From Dryomyza anilis (Eukaryota > Arthropoda > Insecta > Diptera > Dryomyzidae), in assembly GCA_951804985.1 (NCBI GenBank), contig OX638130.1:126369593-126433592 (forward strand): DNA of 64,000 nucleotides. Reading direction: 5' to 3'. Below are positions 26,901-35,869 of this stretch, in pieces. Both the position numbers and the translations under genes were made by a program. The first letter of the stretch is position 1; each line of letters begins with the position of its first letter. A model generated the notes under the pieces. That model was not told the DNA's origin. It made no database searches and saw only the letters and a program-made list of their open reading frames with translations.

Positions 26901-29900
26901 CATATTCAAAAAAGTACAGCATATAAATATATATTTTGATAGTTAGTTTGGACTATGCTTTGGATAACTATAAATCATTTTCTTGATTGTTATTTTTTAT
27001 TTAAAATGCTAAAAAAATTTTTTAAAAATTGTCTAAAAAAATAATAAAATTTTTCAAGTTTAGATCCAAATATCTTAAAACGTATACGGATATTAGTATT
27101 CATTAGTATATTAAAATTAGTCTAGACAATTAAAAAGAAATAGTTGTTCAAGATTTTTTGGAAAACTATTTTTCAACGGCACTATATTTTTTTTTATTCG
27201 AAGTAGTGGGTGAGAAAATTTCTTAAAATAATAGGCATCCGAATTACATTGAAATGATGTATGAGATGACCTTAGGATTGTGCTGAATAGTGTAATAATA
27301 AAAATACATATTTGCTATATATATATTTATTTTTTATTTTATAAAATTAACGCCTTAACAATATTGTAATTTTTGTAAATTGAATTAATATATCAGCATT
27401 AATGAATATTTGCATTTTTAGCTATTAAATCATATTCCAAGTTTCAATGAAAACAATTCGTTTAAAAGTAGAAAAATATATATAAATGGGGGGTTTTAGC
27501 TGCTATATTTAAATATGAACTAAAAACAGTAGTTGCCAAGTAAGTAATTGCTGGAAAATGATTATATAATTAGAGTATATAAAAAATGTAATCAAATCAA
27601 AACTAGTTGTACTGCCAAAAACTAAAATAATCTAGATTTAAAGCACACGTTACGCTACTCTAATGCCATAATATCTATCTGATGTTATAACAAACATCGA
27701 AATAATAAAAAACTTATAAATTTTTCTGTTATTTTGACTGAAAACTACATAGTCACATTTTACAATTTCACAATTTTATTCGTTTATCTTGTCCAAACAT
27801 CGAACCACATATATCTGGTGCTGGTGCTGGCACATGACTTGATTTCAAAACTACACAAAGGAACTGAAAAGGACAACACCACGGTTTTCCAATCAGCTAC
27901 AAATGACGCAAAGTCTTAAGAGAGTAACTGCTAATATAAATGGTGTTGCCAGCATGAAAAATTAAAAAAAGAGTGTAAAACGAATATAGTGAAAATTCTC
28001 TATTTTTATGATATATTATTTGCCCTGAACGGTACTTGTTCGTTTAAAGAGCACAACAAAATGGGCTGTGAGAGTGGGCGGCACTTGAGCTAACACCGAT
28101 GATCGTGCGCGTTCGTAAAATCAACGAGCGTTGATTTCTCCAACAGGTTGATATTTGTAGTATTGTATTTTTTTTTTTTGTTTTTTTCAAACAATCTAAT
28201 CCAAATAATCGTGAAGCACGCGTACTACACTTCAATACCTTGGAAACAGCAACCGCTCTAAATTGTCAAAGCACTATCGGGGAATTTGTAAAATAAAAAC
28301 GATATCTTAACAAATCATTGAGCTCATGATCAACGAGTGGCGCAAAATTATAATAATATTATTAATTAATTATTACTATATTTTTTTTTTTTTTTTTTGT
28401 AAATTAAAAATTTTTAGTTGAGTTGGCAGATTATTTTTTCATTATATAAACTATACACATACATGTAATATATGAAATTTTTATTCTAAAAAAGGTTTGG
28501 AAAAAATTTAAACTTTCTACATTCTCAGATTTATTTAAGAGAATTTCAAACGCTTTAAATATATTGCTCAAATGCTGAATGGTATAAGTCACAGTATAAA
28601 TATATGTTGAAAATTACTATCAATCATTAGTTGAAGTTAATGGTTAAATTAAAAATTAGGTATATTCGTGCTATCTGTCAACACGTGTGTCTATAGAGAC
28701 AATATAAATAATTTTAATTAGCAAGCACTAATTAAATTATAATTTGTTTTCACCTATTTTAGTTGAACAGTTGAAACTACATTCATAATTAGAAAAATAT
28801 TGTTTACACTTTTGTTTAAAATTTTAAAATGTTGCTTTATAATATAATAAAACTTTATAATAAAACTTTTAATTGAATTCAAATAATTCTAGGTATATAG
28901 AAGTTATATAATACAAAAAATATATATATATATATTTAAAATAAGAGATTTACAAAATTTATAAGGTTACATTTATAATTTATTCAAAAAATACACATGA
29001 AATTACAAAAAGTACCTACGGAAATAAATATAAATCGGACCCAGAACCCAATTCATTCCTTTGCAGATGACAGTAACATTTGTCATTCATATTCGTTCAA
29101 CAAGCGCCCAAACTCTTTGGAGATTGAGAGTAAACGACGCACTATGAATGACACACTCAATAATGACCTTAAATTAATCTACGAGTGGGGTGTTCAAATA
29201 GAATAGATTTTACTGCAAGCAAGACCCAATGTTGTCTGATTAACCCCACCCTCCCATCAATATGGGTGCTGTGGATATTGCGCAGTCAGCTGCTCTTGAC
29301 ATTCTGGGCATATCAATTCAATGTGATCCCCGTCGCAATGATCACATATTTAATGTGTCGAAAGAAGCGGCCAAGTGCCTCGGTTTTTTAAAACTGTGTA
29401 AAACATACTTCACTCCTGCTGACTTACGCACTGTCTACACTACCTAAATACGGCCTAAAATGGAATTCAATTCACACATTTGGGCAGGGGCCTCAAAATT
29501 CTCCTTGGAGTTCCTGGACCGAATCCAACAACGTGCGATATATTTAATAATAATAATAGTTTGGCGCAGTCCTGTATAGAACTTCGGCCGAGCTCTCTCA
29601 CCATTTTGAGCTGTGCGTGTTATATTTGTACTCAAAGTGGTGGTACCTACACTTTATTGCCGGATCCGAACGGCGGGTGAGAGCTTTTCATAGGCAATGT
29701 TTTACTCTCGTAGGTTTGCCATTTACTGCCAAGAGGTAGCGCGGTATAGAAAAATGTTTTTATGAAAATGTTGTTAGCCCCAGTCCAGGCTTGAACCGAG
29801 GACCTTTCGGCTCGCAGTCCAACGCACTACCGCTACCGCGGCTACATATATTTAATAGGGGATGAAAATATTTCATCGTCTATTGGTTCTCTTGAGCACC

Positions 29901-32798
29901 GAAGGACCGTTCGGTGTGTAAGCGTGTTTTATAGGTATTACAACGGTAATTGTTCGAGGGAAATACATGGCCTGATTCCACCAGATCCTGTTTTCTCTCG
30001 TTCTACTCGGGCGTCAAACCAAGCCCATCCCTTTATAGTCCACTCGGCTCTCAACAGAACCACTCATTATAGAGAGAATTCGTTCTTCAGTCGCACGATA
30101 CATTTGTGGAACAATCTCCCTGCGTCCGTTTTTCCCGACATTTTTGATATTGGAAAGTTCAAAACAAACATTCACCGACACTACTCAATCTTTCCCCCCT
30201 CCTTTTCACATATCATACCTTCTTACGATCAACACTGTGCTTTGCATGAATAGAGGGCATCCCCTGAGCGTTGGTTAATTTGTAAAAAAAAAAATATTTT
30301 TCATTAATTTTTTGCCCTACTTTTCAATTCTCAAGTAGTTCTTGTATGTTATTTCTTATATAATGCTTGCTCGACATGCATAAATTAGTAAAATGTTTTT
30401 TAATATATTTATTAATAAAAAGTTATATAAAAAAAGCGAATTTTAATTTAAATTTTTTTTTATAGTTTTTTTCGAAAATGTTTTTTTTTTAAAATTTTTT
30501 TTTCGAAATTTTTGAAAAAATGTTTGTTATTGTTATTTTTTAAATAAAATTTTTACAACTACACTTTTTTTCGAATTATTTAAAATTTTTTTTTGAAAAA
30601 TTATAATTTTGGAAAATGCATAAATATTATGAACAAGTTCATCAATATGACGATTCAAAATCATTGTATTGAATATTTCGTTCTTCACTATGGTGTTCGA
30701 TAGTACGAATAATTTCATATATGAAATGAATGTATTCATCAATATGTCATTTAATGAACGGTGTTATCAATGTGATGAATCTGGTAGTTGGTGAAAAAAT
30801 TCATAATATTTATGAATAAATTCATCATATTGATGATCACTGAACTGGTTTTTAATTTGAGAATTTTCCATGGAATCAGAATATCCTATTGAAGACAAAG
30901 CCGTGTTAAAGATTCCGGTTGGTTGTATATAAAAGAACAGAACTAGGGCTGATTTATAATATTTCCTCATAGGGTTGTAATTTCTTCATATTTGAGCCGT
31001 TCATTTGCCAAATATACTTTTAAAAATCATACATCATCACACATCATAACTTAAATCTAATCAATATTATAAAAAATATGACTATTAAAAAGAAATACCT
31101 ACATTTTATATCAGGTATAACATGATTTATTTCAAAACTAATTCAGGTATCGGTTTGGATAGATAACGCAAATCTTAAAAGATACATGTTCAAATATTAG
31201 AATTTCAATTATCATGTTACGAGTTCTGGTAGTTAGAAACATATGTTTTTTAAGCAGGAATCAAATGAAACAAAATTAGGTTTTCTCTTTTCCTTAAAAC
31301 ACTTTAAATTTACAACAAAATAATAGTGGTTTTTATTATATATTTTTGTTTTTTTAACGAAATGTTGCTTTTCATAATCAATATCCGAAGCTAAAATTTA
31401 CTAAGCAGCTCAAATACTGGTAACACAGAAAAAATTCATCAATATGATGAATTTATTGATAAATATTATGAATTTATTCATAAATATTATGAATTTGTTT
31501 ACCAGCTACCAGATTCATCATATTAATAACACCGTTCATTAAATGACATAATACATTCATTTTATATATGAAATTATTCGTACTATCGAACATCATAGTG
31601 AAGAACGAAATATTCAATACAATGAATATGAATCATCATATTGATTGATATTGTTCATAATATTTATGAATATAATATTTTTTATGAATTAAAAAAGAAA
31701 TTAGAAAATAATTCGAATAAAAGTGTTGTTGTACAAATTTTATTTAAAAAATAACAGAAAAATATTTAAAATAAAATATTCGGAAAAAAAATTTTCAATA
31801 AAAAAATTTTGCAAAACAAAAATTATCCGAAAAAAAAAATGTTCAAACTCAATTTTTTTTTTGGAAATTTATTTTTTATAAATATAACTTTTTTGTAATT
31901 ATAAATAAATATATTATAAAACAATTTACTAATTTATGCATGTCAAACAAGTCTTATATAAGAAATAACTACTTGAGAACTGAAAAGTACGGCAAAAATG
32001 GAATGAAAAATAAATATTTTGATTAAAATTTGGTTTGATGAACAGTATTCTTCAATATGAAGTAAAATATATTGTATTTTATGTATTTGTTCATTAATAT
32101 GATTAAACGTATTCTTCATATACAGTTCATCATATTTAAGAACACTTTCTCGACGTCTCGCGTTCATAACATTGATGTCGTTAGTCATTAATATTATGAA
32201 TGGTTCTTCAATACAATGAATCATGGTTTGAAGAACGGAGTTCATCAATATGATGTACGACTACAACTTAGTTTCTGTTATCTATTTGTAATCCAATAAT
32301 GACTAAAATTGATTCCATATCGAACCTTTTATTTAATTGTAGGACATTTTTCCTAAAGGCACGAGTTTCATATTTTGTACTCCCAACAAACTATAAAAGT
32401 TGTGAATATTTCATGAAGAGCTATGCATGTAGTATTAATATTTATATATTTTGTTTATCAATCTTATGAATCTGGTAAACCGATATTATATTTTTTTTTT
32501 TTGGGTACACAGAATTTTAAAAAGAAACTATCTTTAATTTTATAAAGACGAATGCTTTTATTGATAGTTGAAATACATACTATAGAAAAATAAGAAACAG
32601 TTGAAATACTGAAAACAAAATAATAATAAACATAAATTATAAAAATATATATATTACCCTCAACTATATATAATGCTTACCATAGTTACTTTTATGATGA
32701 TGCGACGCAGATGCTGAGTTTTGCATTTTCGATGGAATTTTCGATGGGATCCGATAACCCGGTTCGCAGTAATTGTATTGATTGTAAGTGAAACGCAT
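5735..32798 (-). CDS. NFAT: NFAT transcription factor (Rel homology + IPT/TIG), spliced, 3' incomplete
   Basis: Sequence-specific nuclear transcription factor of the NFAT/Rel family; flies have a single NFAT that resembles the calcineurin-independent vertebrate NFAT5. Joining minus-strand exons 32681-32798, 19123-19247, 18807-19054, 9866-10327, 9027-9170, 8683-8965, 8449-8605, 8136-8374 and 5735-5933 gives 1975 nt, 658 codons plus one base, with every splice phase matching and GT-AG at every junction. Visible domains: low-complexity Ser/Asn/Gln-rich N-terminus (1-300) with an acidic stretch and a basic NRLKRKIH segment that could be a nuclear localisation signal; Rel DNA-binding domain (about 330-512) with recognition loop [17 protein letters not shown] dimerisation domain (about 515-640) starting at [11 protein letters not shown] and containing [10 protein letters not shown] see no PxIxIT calcineurin site in the visible part. 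The final exon stops in phase 1, so the long C-terminal region expected from fly homologues is absent. No other gene shares the locus convincingly. Identity is from family recognition; the exact protein ends are inference. Confidence 0.95.
6010..7090. repeat. 18-bp minisatellite inside NFAT intron 8-9
   Basis: Variants of AAGTTTACTATAATTTTT repeat in tandem for about 1.1 kb; the best preserved part is 6720-6960, where two 18-bp variants alternate as a 36-bp unit. An apparent reading frame through it (Ile/Val/Lys/Asn repeats) is only a by-product of the period being a multiple of three. Confidence 0.9.
7090..8080. repeat. Second ATCGAT-rich block in NFAT intron 8-9
   Basis: ATTTATCGATAAAT-like motifs recur throughout. 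A unit of about 110 bases containing ATAATTTATCGATAAATTTG is duplicated at about 7450 and 7550. Confidence 0.75.
8136..8374 (-). CDS. NFAT: NFAT coding exon 8 (IPT/TIG domain, first half)
   Basis: Acceptor ttgaaacag|CTCAA and donor TTGCAGCAG|gtatg. It codes for residues 513-592. It includes [34 protein letters not shown] and a shared NFAT dimerisation-domain segment ending MPDKEYLQQ. It ends on a complete codon. Confidence 0.95.
8449..8605 (-). CDS. NFAT: NFAT coding exon 7 (end of Rel N-terminal domain)
   Basis: Acceptor cccgcag|GAACGC and donor TTTGCA|gtaagt. It codes for residues 461-512. It has [14 protein letters not shown], a lysine cluster [18 protein letters not shown] and QVCSNPIIC, the linker into the IPT/TIG domain. 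The final base begins Thr513. Confidence 0.95.
8683..8965 (-). CDS. NFAT: NFAT coding exon 6 (Rel DNA-binding domain core)
   Basis: Acceptor tgctttag|TTATC and donor TTGAAG|gttaat. It codes for residues 366-460: [15 protein letters not shown] (recognition loop), [36 protein letters not shown] and [10 protein letters not shown]. These are signature segments of NFAT-type Rel domains. The neighbouring intron to exon 5 is only 61 bases. Confidence 0.95.
9027..9170 (-). CDS. NFAT: NFAT coding exon 5 (start of Rel domain)
   Basis: Acceptor catttgcag|ATTTA and donor GCGCG|gttagt. It codes for residues 318-365. It includes [18 protein letters not shown] and the first Rel strand [18 protein letters not shown]. 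The last codon is split (CG|T), so the DNA-recognition loop RARYQTEG is assembled across this intron. Confidence 0.92.
9866..10327 (-). CDS. NFAT: NFAT coding exon 4
   Basis: Acceptor aataatag|CACAAC; the two bases left by exon 3 plus C make Ser164, after which the frame is open to GCAAA|gtaagg. It codes for residues 165-317. Features in order: [11 protein letters not shown], an acidic block [12 protein letters not shown], a Ser-rich stretch, a Gln run, the basic segment NRLKRKIH, and the pre-Rel linker ending QPPTPAAK. The poly-Gln and poly-Asp tracts are typical of fly transcription factors and make length variation between individuals likely. Confidence 0.9.
10328..12590. other. No gene seen; left part of the 8.5 kb NFAT intron
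   Basis: AT-rich intron. A probable transposon end lies at 10980-11130, with repeated GTTTAAAC/CGTTTAA motifs and ending ACCGGCCCTAAG. Nothing else is recognised. Confidence 0.35.
12595..12768. repeat. Dispersed repeat ending CAACAGACATACAGAC, copy 1
   Basis: Matches 40020-40260 over CCGATCAC, CAATATCAGACAG-like text, GTTTCATTGAT and TTCAACAGACATACAGAC. Probably the 3' part of a transposon family; it directly precedes the palindromic element at 12769. Confidence 0.55.
12769..13580. mobile_element. Palindromic TIR element, 812 bp, TA/TATA target duplication
   Basis: Ends CAGGGTGGTC...GACCACCCTG are flanked by TATA on both sides (12765-12768, 13581-13584). The terminal inverted repeats extend over about 220 bases, including GTATACTACCG-like, ATTAATTATAACTTCTATAA and GCCCAGAGCA/TGCACTGGGC. 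An inner ACAGGGTGTTTT copy of the end motif is also inverted. No transposase frame, so a non-autonomous mariner-like or foldback element. Confidence 0.85.
13590..16150. other. No gene seen; NFAT intron
   Basis: AT-rich. 13980-14520 is somewhat richer in GC and could be regulatory. 15180-15430 has repeated TTTTCATTTGAAATT variants. Open frames here have no recognisable domain. Confidence 0.3.
16154..16875. mobile_element. TIR element, 722 bp, CACCGAAAAAATTACTGTA ends
   Basis: Left end CACCGAAAAAATTACTGTA and right end TACAGTAATTTTTTCGGTG are inverted copies, flanked by AA on both sides. The inside is rich in TACATTT/AAATGTA and has no long frame. Non-autonomous. Confidence 0.85.
16925..17850. 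repeat. Family R1, inverted pair of arms
   Basis: The left arm (16925-17110) and right arm (17490-17770) are reverse complements over TTGTCAAGACTAATTTTAGT and AAAAACATATTGGAATATTA-like text. The right arm matches the copy at 4530-4920. This suggests a complete inverted-repeat element of about 0.9 kb. Confidence 0.6.
17853..18073. mobile_element. Short TIR element, family M2, copy 1 (221 bp)
   Basis: Ends CACCCAGAAAAAAAA...TTTTTTTTGGGTG, flanked by CA on both sides. Inside are TAGTATTTT-like and AATGGGATTTGAGG blocks. The same element is present in the opposite orientation at 60320-60539. Confidence 0.85.
18807..19054 (-). CDS. NFAT: NFAT coding exon 3
   Basis: Acceptor attta-cag|ATTGG and donor CCTCCAG|gtattt. 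It codes for residues 82-163 plus two bases of 164. It contains [20 protein letters not shown] followed by FGFDQHLEV, then a run of serines and asparagines from AGT/AGC and AAC repeats. The conserved-looking motif in the coding frame distinguishes it from the alternative frames through the triplet repeat, which give only His- or Val-rich nonsense. Confidence 0.85.
19123..19247 (-). CDS. NFAT: NFAT coding exon 2
   Basis: Acceptor tttag|GTATGCG and donor CCAGG|gtaagt on the minus strand. It completes Gly40 and codes for residues 41-81. These are rich in basic residues and glycine-proline: MRMTMSTSS, then [20 protein letters not shown]. It opens with GT followed directly by ATG, so a transcript entering from a non-coding leader could start translation here in the same frame. 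The intron to exon 3 is short (68 bases). Confidence 0.85.
19434..19515. repeat. 12-bp minisatellite, CTCTGACCTAA type
   Basis: About seven units of ACTCTGACCTAA with variants (ACATAA, GCCTCA) in tandem, in NFAT intron 1-2. Confidence 0.85.
19540..19930. repeat. Dispersed repeat related to 35320-35860
   Basis: Shares CATCTGCTATAATTCCACAA, TTTTCTGCCC, ACCTGATATACA and AAATTTGTCTCGG with the tandem duplicates at 35320-35860. Single degenerate copy. Confidence 0.6.
20622..21052 (-). promoter_or_regulatory. NFAT: Candidate alternative NFAT promoter and leader exon
   Basis: A GC-richer island ends on the minus strand at a strong donor, CCTCGTC|GTAAGT (exon edge 20622). The upstream end near 21052 has a weak initiator-like GCAGTG without a good DPE; it is set by composition. 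Splicing to the acceptor at 19247 would place the ATG two bases inside that exon as first in-frame start (MRMTMS), giving an isoform lacking the first 40 residues. The block contains four TAGGC repeats (about 20966-20985). Inference from splice signals and context. Confidence 0.4.
21060..22530. other. No gene seen; intron with transposon-like remnants
   Basis: 21555-21910 carries repeated CATGAGGTTRCRAC and CAACCGAAC motifs in both orientations, suggesting an old inverted-repeat element. At 22375-22500 GTCGCTCGTTTACGCGACTTGTCGAATAAT and its inverted counterpart form a hairpin-like pair (key parts TCGCGTAAATGAG and CGTTTACGCGA). Confidence 0.35.
22540..22940. repeat. Minisatellite, GTGGGAAACACTTCAAATATTT type
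   Basis: Units of about 27-32 bases with the core GGGAAACACTT repeat roughly thirteen times. A longer block (CTGAATTTGGCGAACACTA...) is duplicated at 22532 and 22758, giving a higher-order period of about 226. Confidence 0.85.
23015..23265 (-). repeat. Partial copy of the GGCCATTCCACACC element (family M3)
   Basis: Matches the right half of 46767-47536: AGAGATATTGAAATATAAAC, TTTGAACCACTG, TTTCATTGAAATC, GGTGAGTTCCAACC and the end TATGGCCCATATA. The left half is absent here. Confidence 0.6.
24954..26354. mobile_element. TIR element filled by CAGGCTTGTGTC tandem repeats, 1401 bp
   Basis: Left end CCCAAGTAAGAATT and right end AATTCCTATCTGGG are imperfect inverted copies, and TAG flanks both sides (24951-24953 and 26355-26357). 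The inside consists of variants of CCAGGCTTGTGTC units. From 25670 to 26310 three roughly 62-base variants (containing GATATACCAAGG, CTAAACTAACAAGG and CTAAACTAACGAGG) cycle as a unit near 187 bases. No protein frame. Confidence 0.75.
26935..27270 (+). repeat. Dispersed repeat, family R1, copy 3
   Basis: Same order of blocks as 4530-4920: AGTTAGTTTGGACTATGCT, ATATCTTAAAACGTAT, AAAATTAGTCTAGACAATTA, then TGATGTATGAGATG. Confidence 0.6.
27280..28980. other. No gene seen; NFAT intron 1-2
   Basis: AT-rich with homopolymer T runs (28170, 28380) and a TA run near 28920-28935. No recognisable coding or RNA feature. Confidence 0.35.
28997..30294 (+). pseudogene. Broken non-LTR retrotransposon (LINE), 3' part of reverse transcriptase ORF
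   Basis: Truncated copy of a LINE reverse transcriptase. The catalytic box FADD lies at 29060-29071, within [15 protein letters not shown]. Downstream are [41 protein letters not shown] and, after the inserted [31 protein letters not shown] and the ORF end at about 30250. The copy has frameshifts near 29190 and 29265 and an in-frame TAA at about 29444 (one base from TAC). It ends in an A-run at 30284-30294. The 5' part with endonuclease is missing. The clade (Jockey/CR1-like) is my best guess only. Confidence 0.85.
29550..29845 (-). mobile_element. tRNA-derived SINE (family S1) inserted in the LINE
   Basis: On the minus strand it starts with a tRNA-like head (GTAGCCGCGGTAGCGG...) with pol III B box GGTTCAAGCC. 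A body with CTATACCGCGCTACC and AGCTCGGCCGAAGTTC follows, then an ATT-repeat tail. The 12-base target duplication ATATATTTAATA lies at 29538-29549 and 29846-29857. The A box has lost about eight bases compared with the copy at 51741, so this copy is probably not transcribed. Confidence 0.92.
30294..30830 (-). mobile_element. TTCATCAATATGATG element (family M1), partial inverted copy
   Basis: Reverse complement of 31440-32000 and of the left half of 50789-51635: shared CAACTACCAGATTCATCA, AACACCGTTCATTAAATGAC, ATGCATGTCGAGCAAG and TACTTGAGAA blocks. Its right third is missing where the LINE tail begins. Confidence 0.75.
31424..32278 (+). mobile_element. Family M1 TIR element, copy 2 (about 855 bp)
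   Basis: Left end CACAGAAAAAATTCATCAAT; right end ...TTCATCAATATGATGTAC followed by a degenerate TTTCTGT, with TA near each edge. Order of internal blocks equals the copy at 50789. It forms a large inverted repeat with 30294-30830. No transposase frame. Confidence 0.75.
32681..32798 (-). CDS. NFAT: NFAT coding exon 1 (start codon)
   Basis: The ATG lies at 32798-32796 in the fly-like context ATCAAAATG, with an in-frame stop (TAA) about 36 bases upstream. It codes for residues 1-39, beginning [20 protein letters not shown], then one base of codon 40. The donor reads TATG|GTAAGC. The single G joins the GT that opens the next exon to make Gly. The 5' untranslated part probably reaches 33035, where a pyrimidine-rich acceptor (ttcttattattccatag) lies on the minus strand. 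The start is well supported by phase and upstream stop. Confidence 0.85.
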
Positions 32799-33035
32799 TT
32801 TGATACTTTTTGCGGAACGGAGGAGTTTATTTTATTTTAGATTTTTGTTTTTATTGATTTTTGTACACTGTTGTAAATGTTTATATTAACTTATTGGATT
32901 GCACTGTTTTGTGGATGATTTTGTGGGTATTTTGTCAACTTTTTATAGTTTTTGATCACATATGCTTTGCATATGTAGTAAATATATGATTTGCGAAACA
33001 AAACGAAAGTTCGCCAGTTTATACATTGAAAAATA
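32799..33035 (-). other. NFAT: Probable 5' UTR part of NFAT exon with start codon
   Basis: AT-rich, without long open frame, bounded upstream on the minus strand by a polypyrimidine acceptor ending ccatag. It would be joined to the leader at 37619-37941. The acceptor is chosen by eye and other AGs are possible. Confidence 0.4.
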
Positions 33036-33400
33036 CTATGGAATAATAAGAAAAACAAATTATAGATTATACTGCCCACCAAAAGAGAAAAATATATTTT
33101 GCTATTGACATTCTATACATTATTTTTATATAATTCGTGGGTACTTTTTCTTATTCTAAGTATTTACTGTAGTCAAAATCAGCAAACGCGAATTATTAGA
33201 AAAGATGTATGGGATGCACATAGAAAAAAATCGTGTTTTTTTTAGCTATTAAAAGAATTTCTTAAATTGTTTATGTTAATTACGAGCATTTTAAATATAG
33301 CTGAACATTATTATTACGCTCACTCAACAACATCAAAGGTTAATAATTAAAACGAATGATTAAGACTATAGATGATTAAAATTAAAAATCATAAAAAATA
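33036..33400. other. No gene seen; contains a fragment of repeat R1 (33115-33240)
   Basis: ATTCGTGGG..., TAGTCAAAATCAGCAAACGC and GATGTATGGGATGCACAT match the end of the 4530-4920 copy. The rest is AT-rich intron. Confidence 0.4.
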
Positions 33401-33539
33401 AAATGTACACAAAATTTGAAGTGGCGCGATTCAAATAACTACCTACTTCTCGTGTGTTTTTATTTTTATTTTGCTATTTATGTCCGAAATAATTTTTTCG
33501 TGTATTACACGAATCTCGTGAATGCGAATTTTGGCTGTG

Positions 33540-33715
33540 TCAGGTTATCAACGTTGTTGGTTTCTTCTGTCACAAATCCCGCCGCACGAGCCGCAACAAG
33601 TGACAGCGCAGAACTCAAATCGTTCGTTCAAAGTCCGCCAGCCAACAAATATACGAAAATATTTTTAAAATAAAATAACAAAAAAATAAAATCATTTGCA
33701 ATGAATTTGGAAACG
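33540..33715 (+). other. Possible plus-strand leader and tiny first coding exon
   Basis: Within the first NFAT intron a GC-richer stretch on the plus strand is followed by an A-rich leader and ATGAATTTGGAAAC|GTAAGT at 33702. It could be a short first coding exon (Met-Asn-Leu-Glu-Thr) of a nested or divergent gene. No downstream partner exon was recognised, so this may be coincidence. Confidence 0.2.
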
Positions 33716-33719
33716 TAAG

Positions 33720-34780
33720 TGAGCCAGCCACTGCAAAATAAACCAAAATCCATTAAGAATACAAAATACAAAACAAAATTTAAATCAAATGTAAAATGAA
33801 AAGCGGAATAACTGATTTTTTCTCAATTTTTAAAATATGCAGCAGAAATCTCTTGAATTGTTTCTCGATTTATGTAGTGGTTTTCTGTTGCCTTTTTTTT
33901 AAATTATTTATCGGTTGAAATGTTTCTTTTTTTTGTTGTATGCATTACAACTGAAAAACCTTCAGAGATACGTTGTAACTTTAGTAACTGTAAAAAGTTG
34001 ATTTGCAACATTTAAAGCGTTAATAATAAAACTTTAAATGGAACATCTTTTTTTGTTGTTGTTGTTGTCGTCAGTTAATTAAATTAATTACAAAATTGTT
34101 GTTTTTAAAAATTATACCTAAATGTTTCTCCTTTAATTGCGGTCTTCTTTTACTACTCAACGCTAAAGGTCGTTCTGGACAGTACAAAAAAAAAACAACT
34201 ATAATTTTCGAAAGTTCCGTAATATGATGAATTCTTTTAAGCTTGTCAATCAAAAAAACCAGTACTGTCAGATATTCTAAAGATTTATTTACTTTGTATG
34301 ATAATTCTGGTTTTAAGGAGGCGACAAAAATTGAAAGTAATCCAGTTTAAAAATGTTTTTTTATTTAAACCGTTAAACAGTATTTCACGGTTTCAAGTGA
34401 TTTTGGAATTTTGCTGATGCTTCAAAAAGTCATCGGAGTAGAACTAACCAAAAATATTTCATTATTCAGTCTACTAATTTCCAGAGGGTATTTTAAATTT
34501 TAAAATTGAATTGTCATGTGAAATATTAACATATTGTCATCAAATTACAATTTTTGGCAAAGAAATATTTGAAAATTATAAAAATGTTACTTATATAAAA
34601 ACAGTTTCCGAAATTCACTTTCGATTCTATTCTTAATATATGCCACAAAAAAAATCAATTGTATACAGAGAACTGCCTTCCGATATTCTGCCGAAAACCT
34701 GCTACAAGGCAGCCTATTTCAAATAGAATTCCAAAAACCATCCATAAATCTGCCGCGATTGTACAGCTCTTCTGGAAATC
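33720..34780. other. No gene seen; NFAT first intron
   Basis: AT-rich with short homopolymers. No recognisable gene, tRNA or element end. Confidence 0.35.
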
Positions 34781-34784
34781 TGGT

Positions 34785-35310
34785 GTTTTTTACACGGTCA
34801 AAAATTCAGGTTCATTTTTTCAACCTATATCATTTTTTGGTTTAAAAAAGATTTTAAACATTTTGGTTGATTTTTATTTACCTTGTATTGTTGAAAAATT
34901 TTTGTATTTCAACTTTCAACTTTAAAATTGAATTTATTAACTTTAATATATATTTTTTTCTATACTTTACTAGTCCATAAATTTAAACTTTCAAGTTGAA
35001 AATCCATTTACATTTAAATGTTCAACCTTTCGGTTTAAATTATTTACTTTCCATGTTGAAAACTTTAAATTTTTAACCATCTTGGTTGATTTTTATTTAC
35101 CTAAATGGTTGAAAAATTTATGAATTTTAAATGTTCAACCTTTTAGTTTAAATTATGGTACATTCAAGTTGAAAACTTAAAAATTTTCAACATCTTGGTT
35201 TATTTTTATTTACCTGGGATGGTTGAAAAATTTATGCATTGCAAAATTTCAACTTTCAAGATGAATTTCTTAATTTTAATATATATATTTTTTATACTTT
35301 ACTGGACCAT
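34785..35310. repeat. Degenerate tandem repeat, about 130-bp unit
   Basis: CTTGGTTGATTTTTATTTACC recurs with TGGTTGAAAAATTT and TTTCAAGTTGAAAA blocks three to four times, with drift. Confidence 0.7.
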
Positions 35311-35319
35311 AAATTTACC

Positions 35320-35860
35320 AGGGTGATATTTTCTCGGGTAACATACCCCAGATAAAATTTTTGGCAGGTTCGAAGCAGTTCAAAAACATTTTCTCGACAT
35401 ACTGCAAACAGACAAACGCGAAGTTTGTATGAAAAGATGTCTGTTTTCTGCCCTTTCCCCAAATATGGCGTGAATCTGCAATAAAAATTCTAAGCAAATT
35501 TACAACCTGCTATACACTTCCCAAAATATTATATTTATCTGTGCGCTTGGCAGAATTATGTCCGAAATATTCCTGAAAAATGCCGGAAATTTTGTCTCGG
35601 GACATACCACAAAATTTTTGGCAGGGTCGAGGTATTTTTGAAACATTTTCTCGACATATTTCAAACAGACAAAGGTGGAGTTTGTATAAAAAGCTGTCTG
35701 TTTTCTGCCCGTTTCTCAAATATGGCGTGAATCTGCCATAAAAATTCCACAAAAATTTGTAACCTGCTATACACTTCCCAAAATATTCTATTTATCTGTG
35801 TGTTTTCAGGAAATATTCCAGAAAAATGTCAAAAATTTTGTCTCGGTTATTTGTATAATA
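35320..35860. repeat. Two tandem copies of a roughly 270-bp repeat
   Basis: The blocks TTTTGGCAGG, ACATTTTCTCGACATA, AAATATGGCGTGAATCTGC and CTGCTATACACTTCCCAAAA occur in the same order in both copies, about 272 bases apart (35331 and 35605). A third, degenerate copy lies at 19540-19930. Confidence 0.85.
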
Positions 35861-35869
35861 AAGAAAACA

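Noticed and set aside
33416..33673. Plus-strand frame of 85 codons
   Set aside because: AT-bias frame with no domain; it overlaps the putative leader and has stops immediately after.
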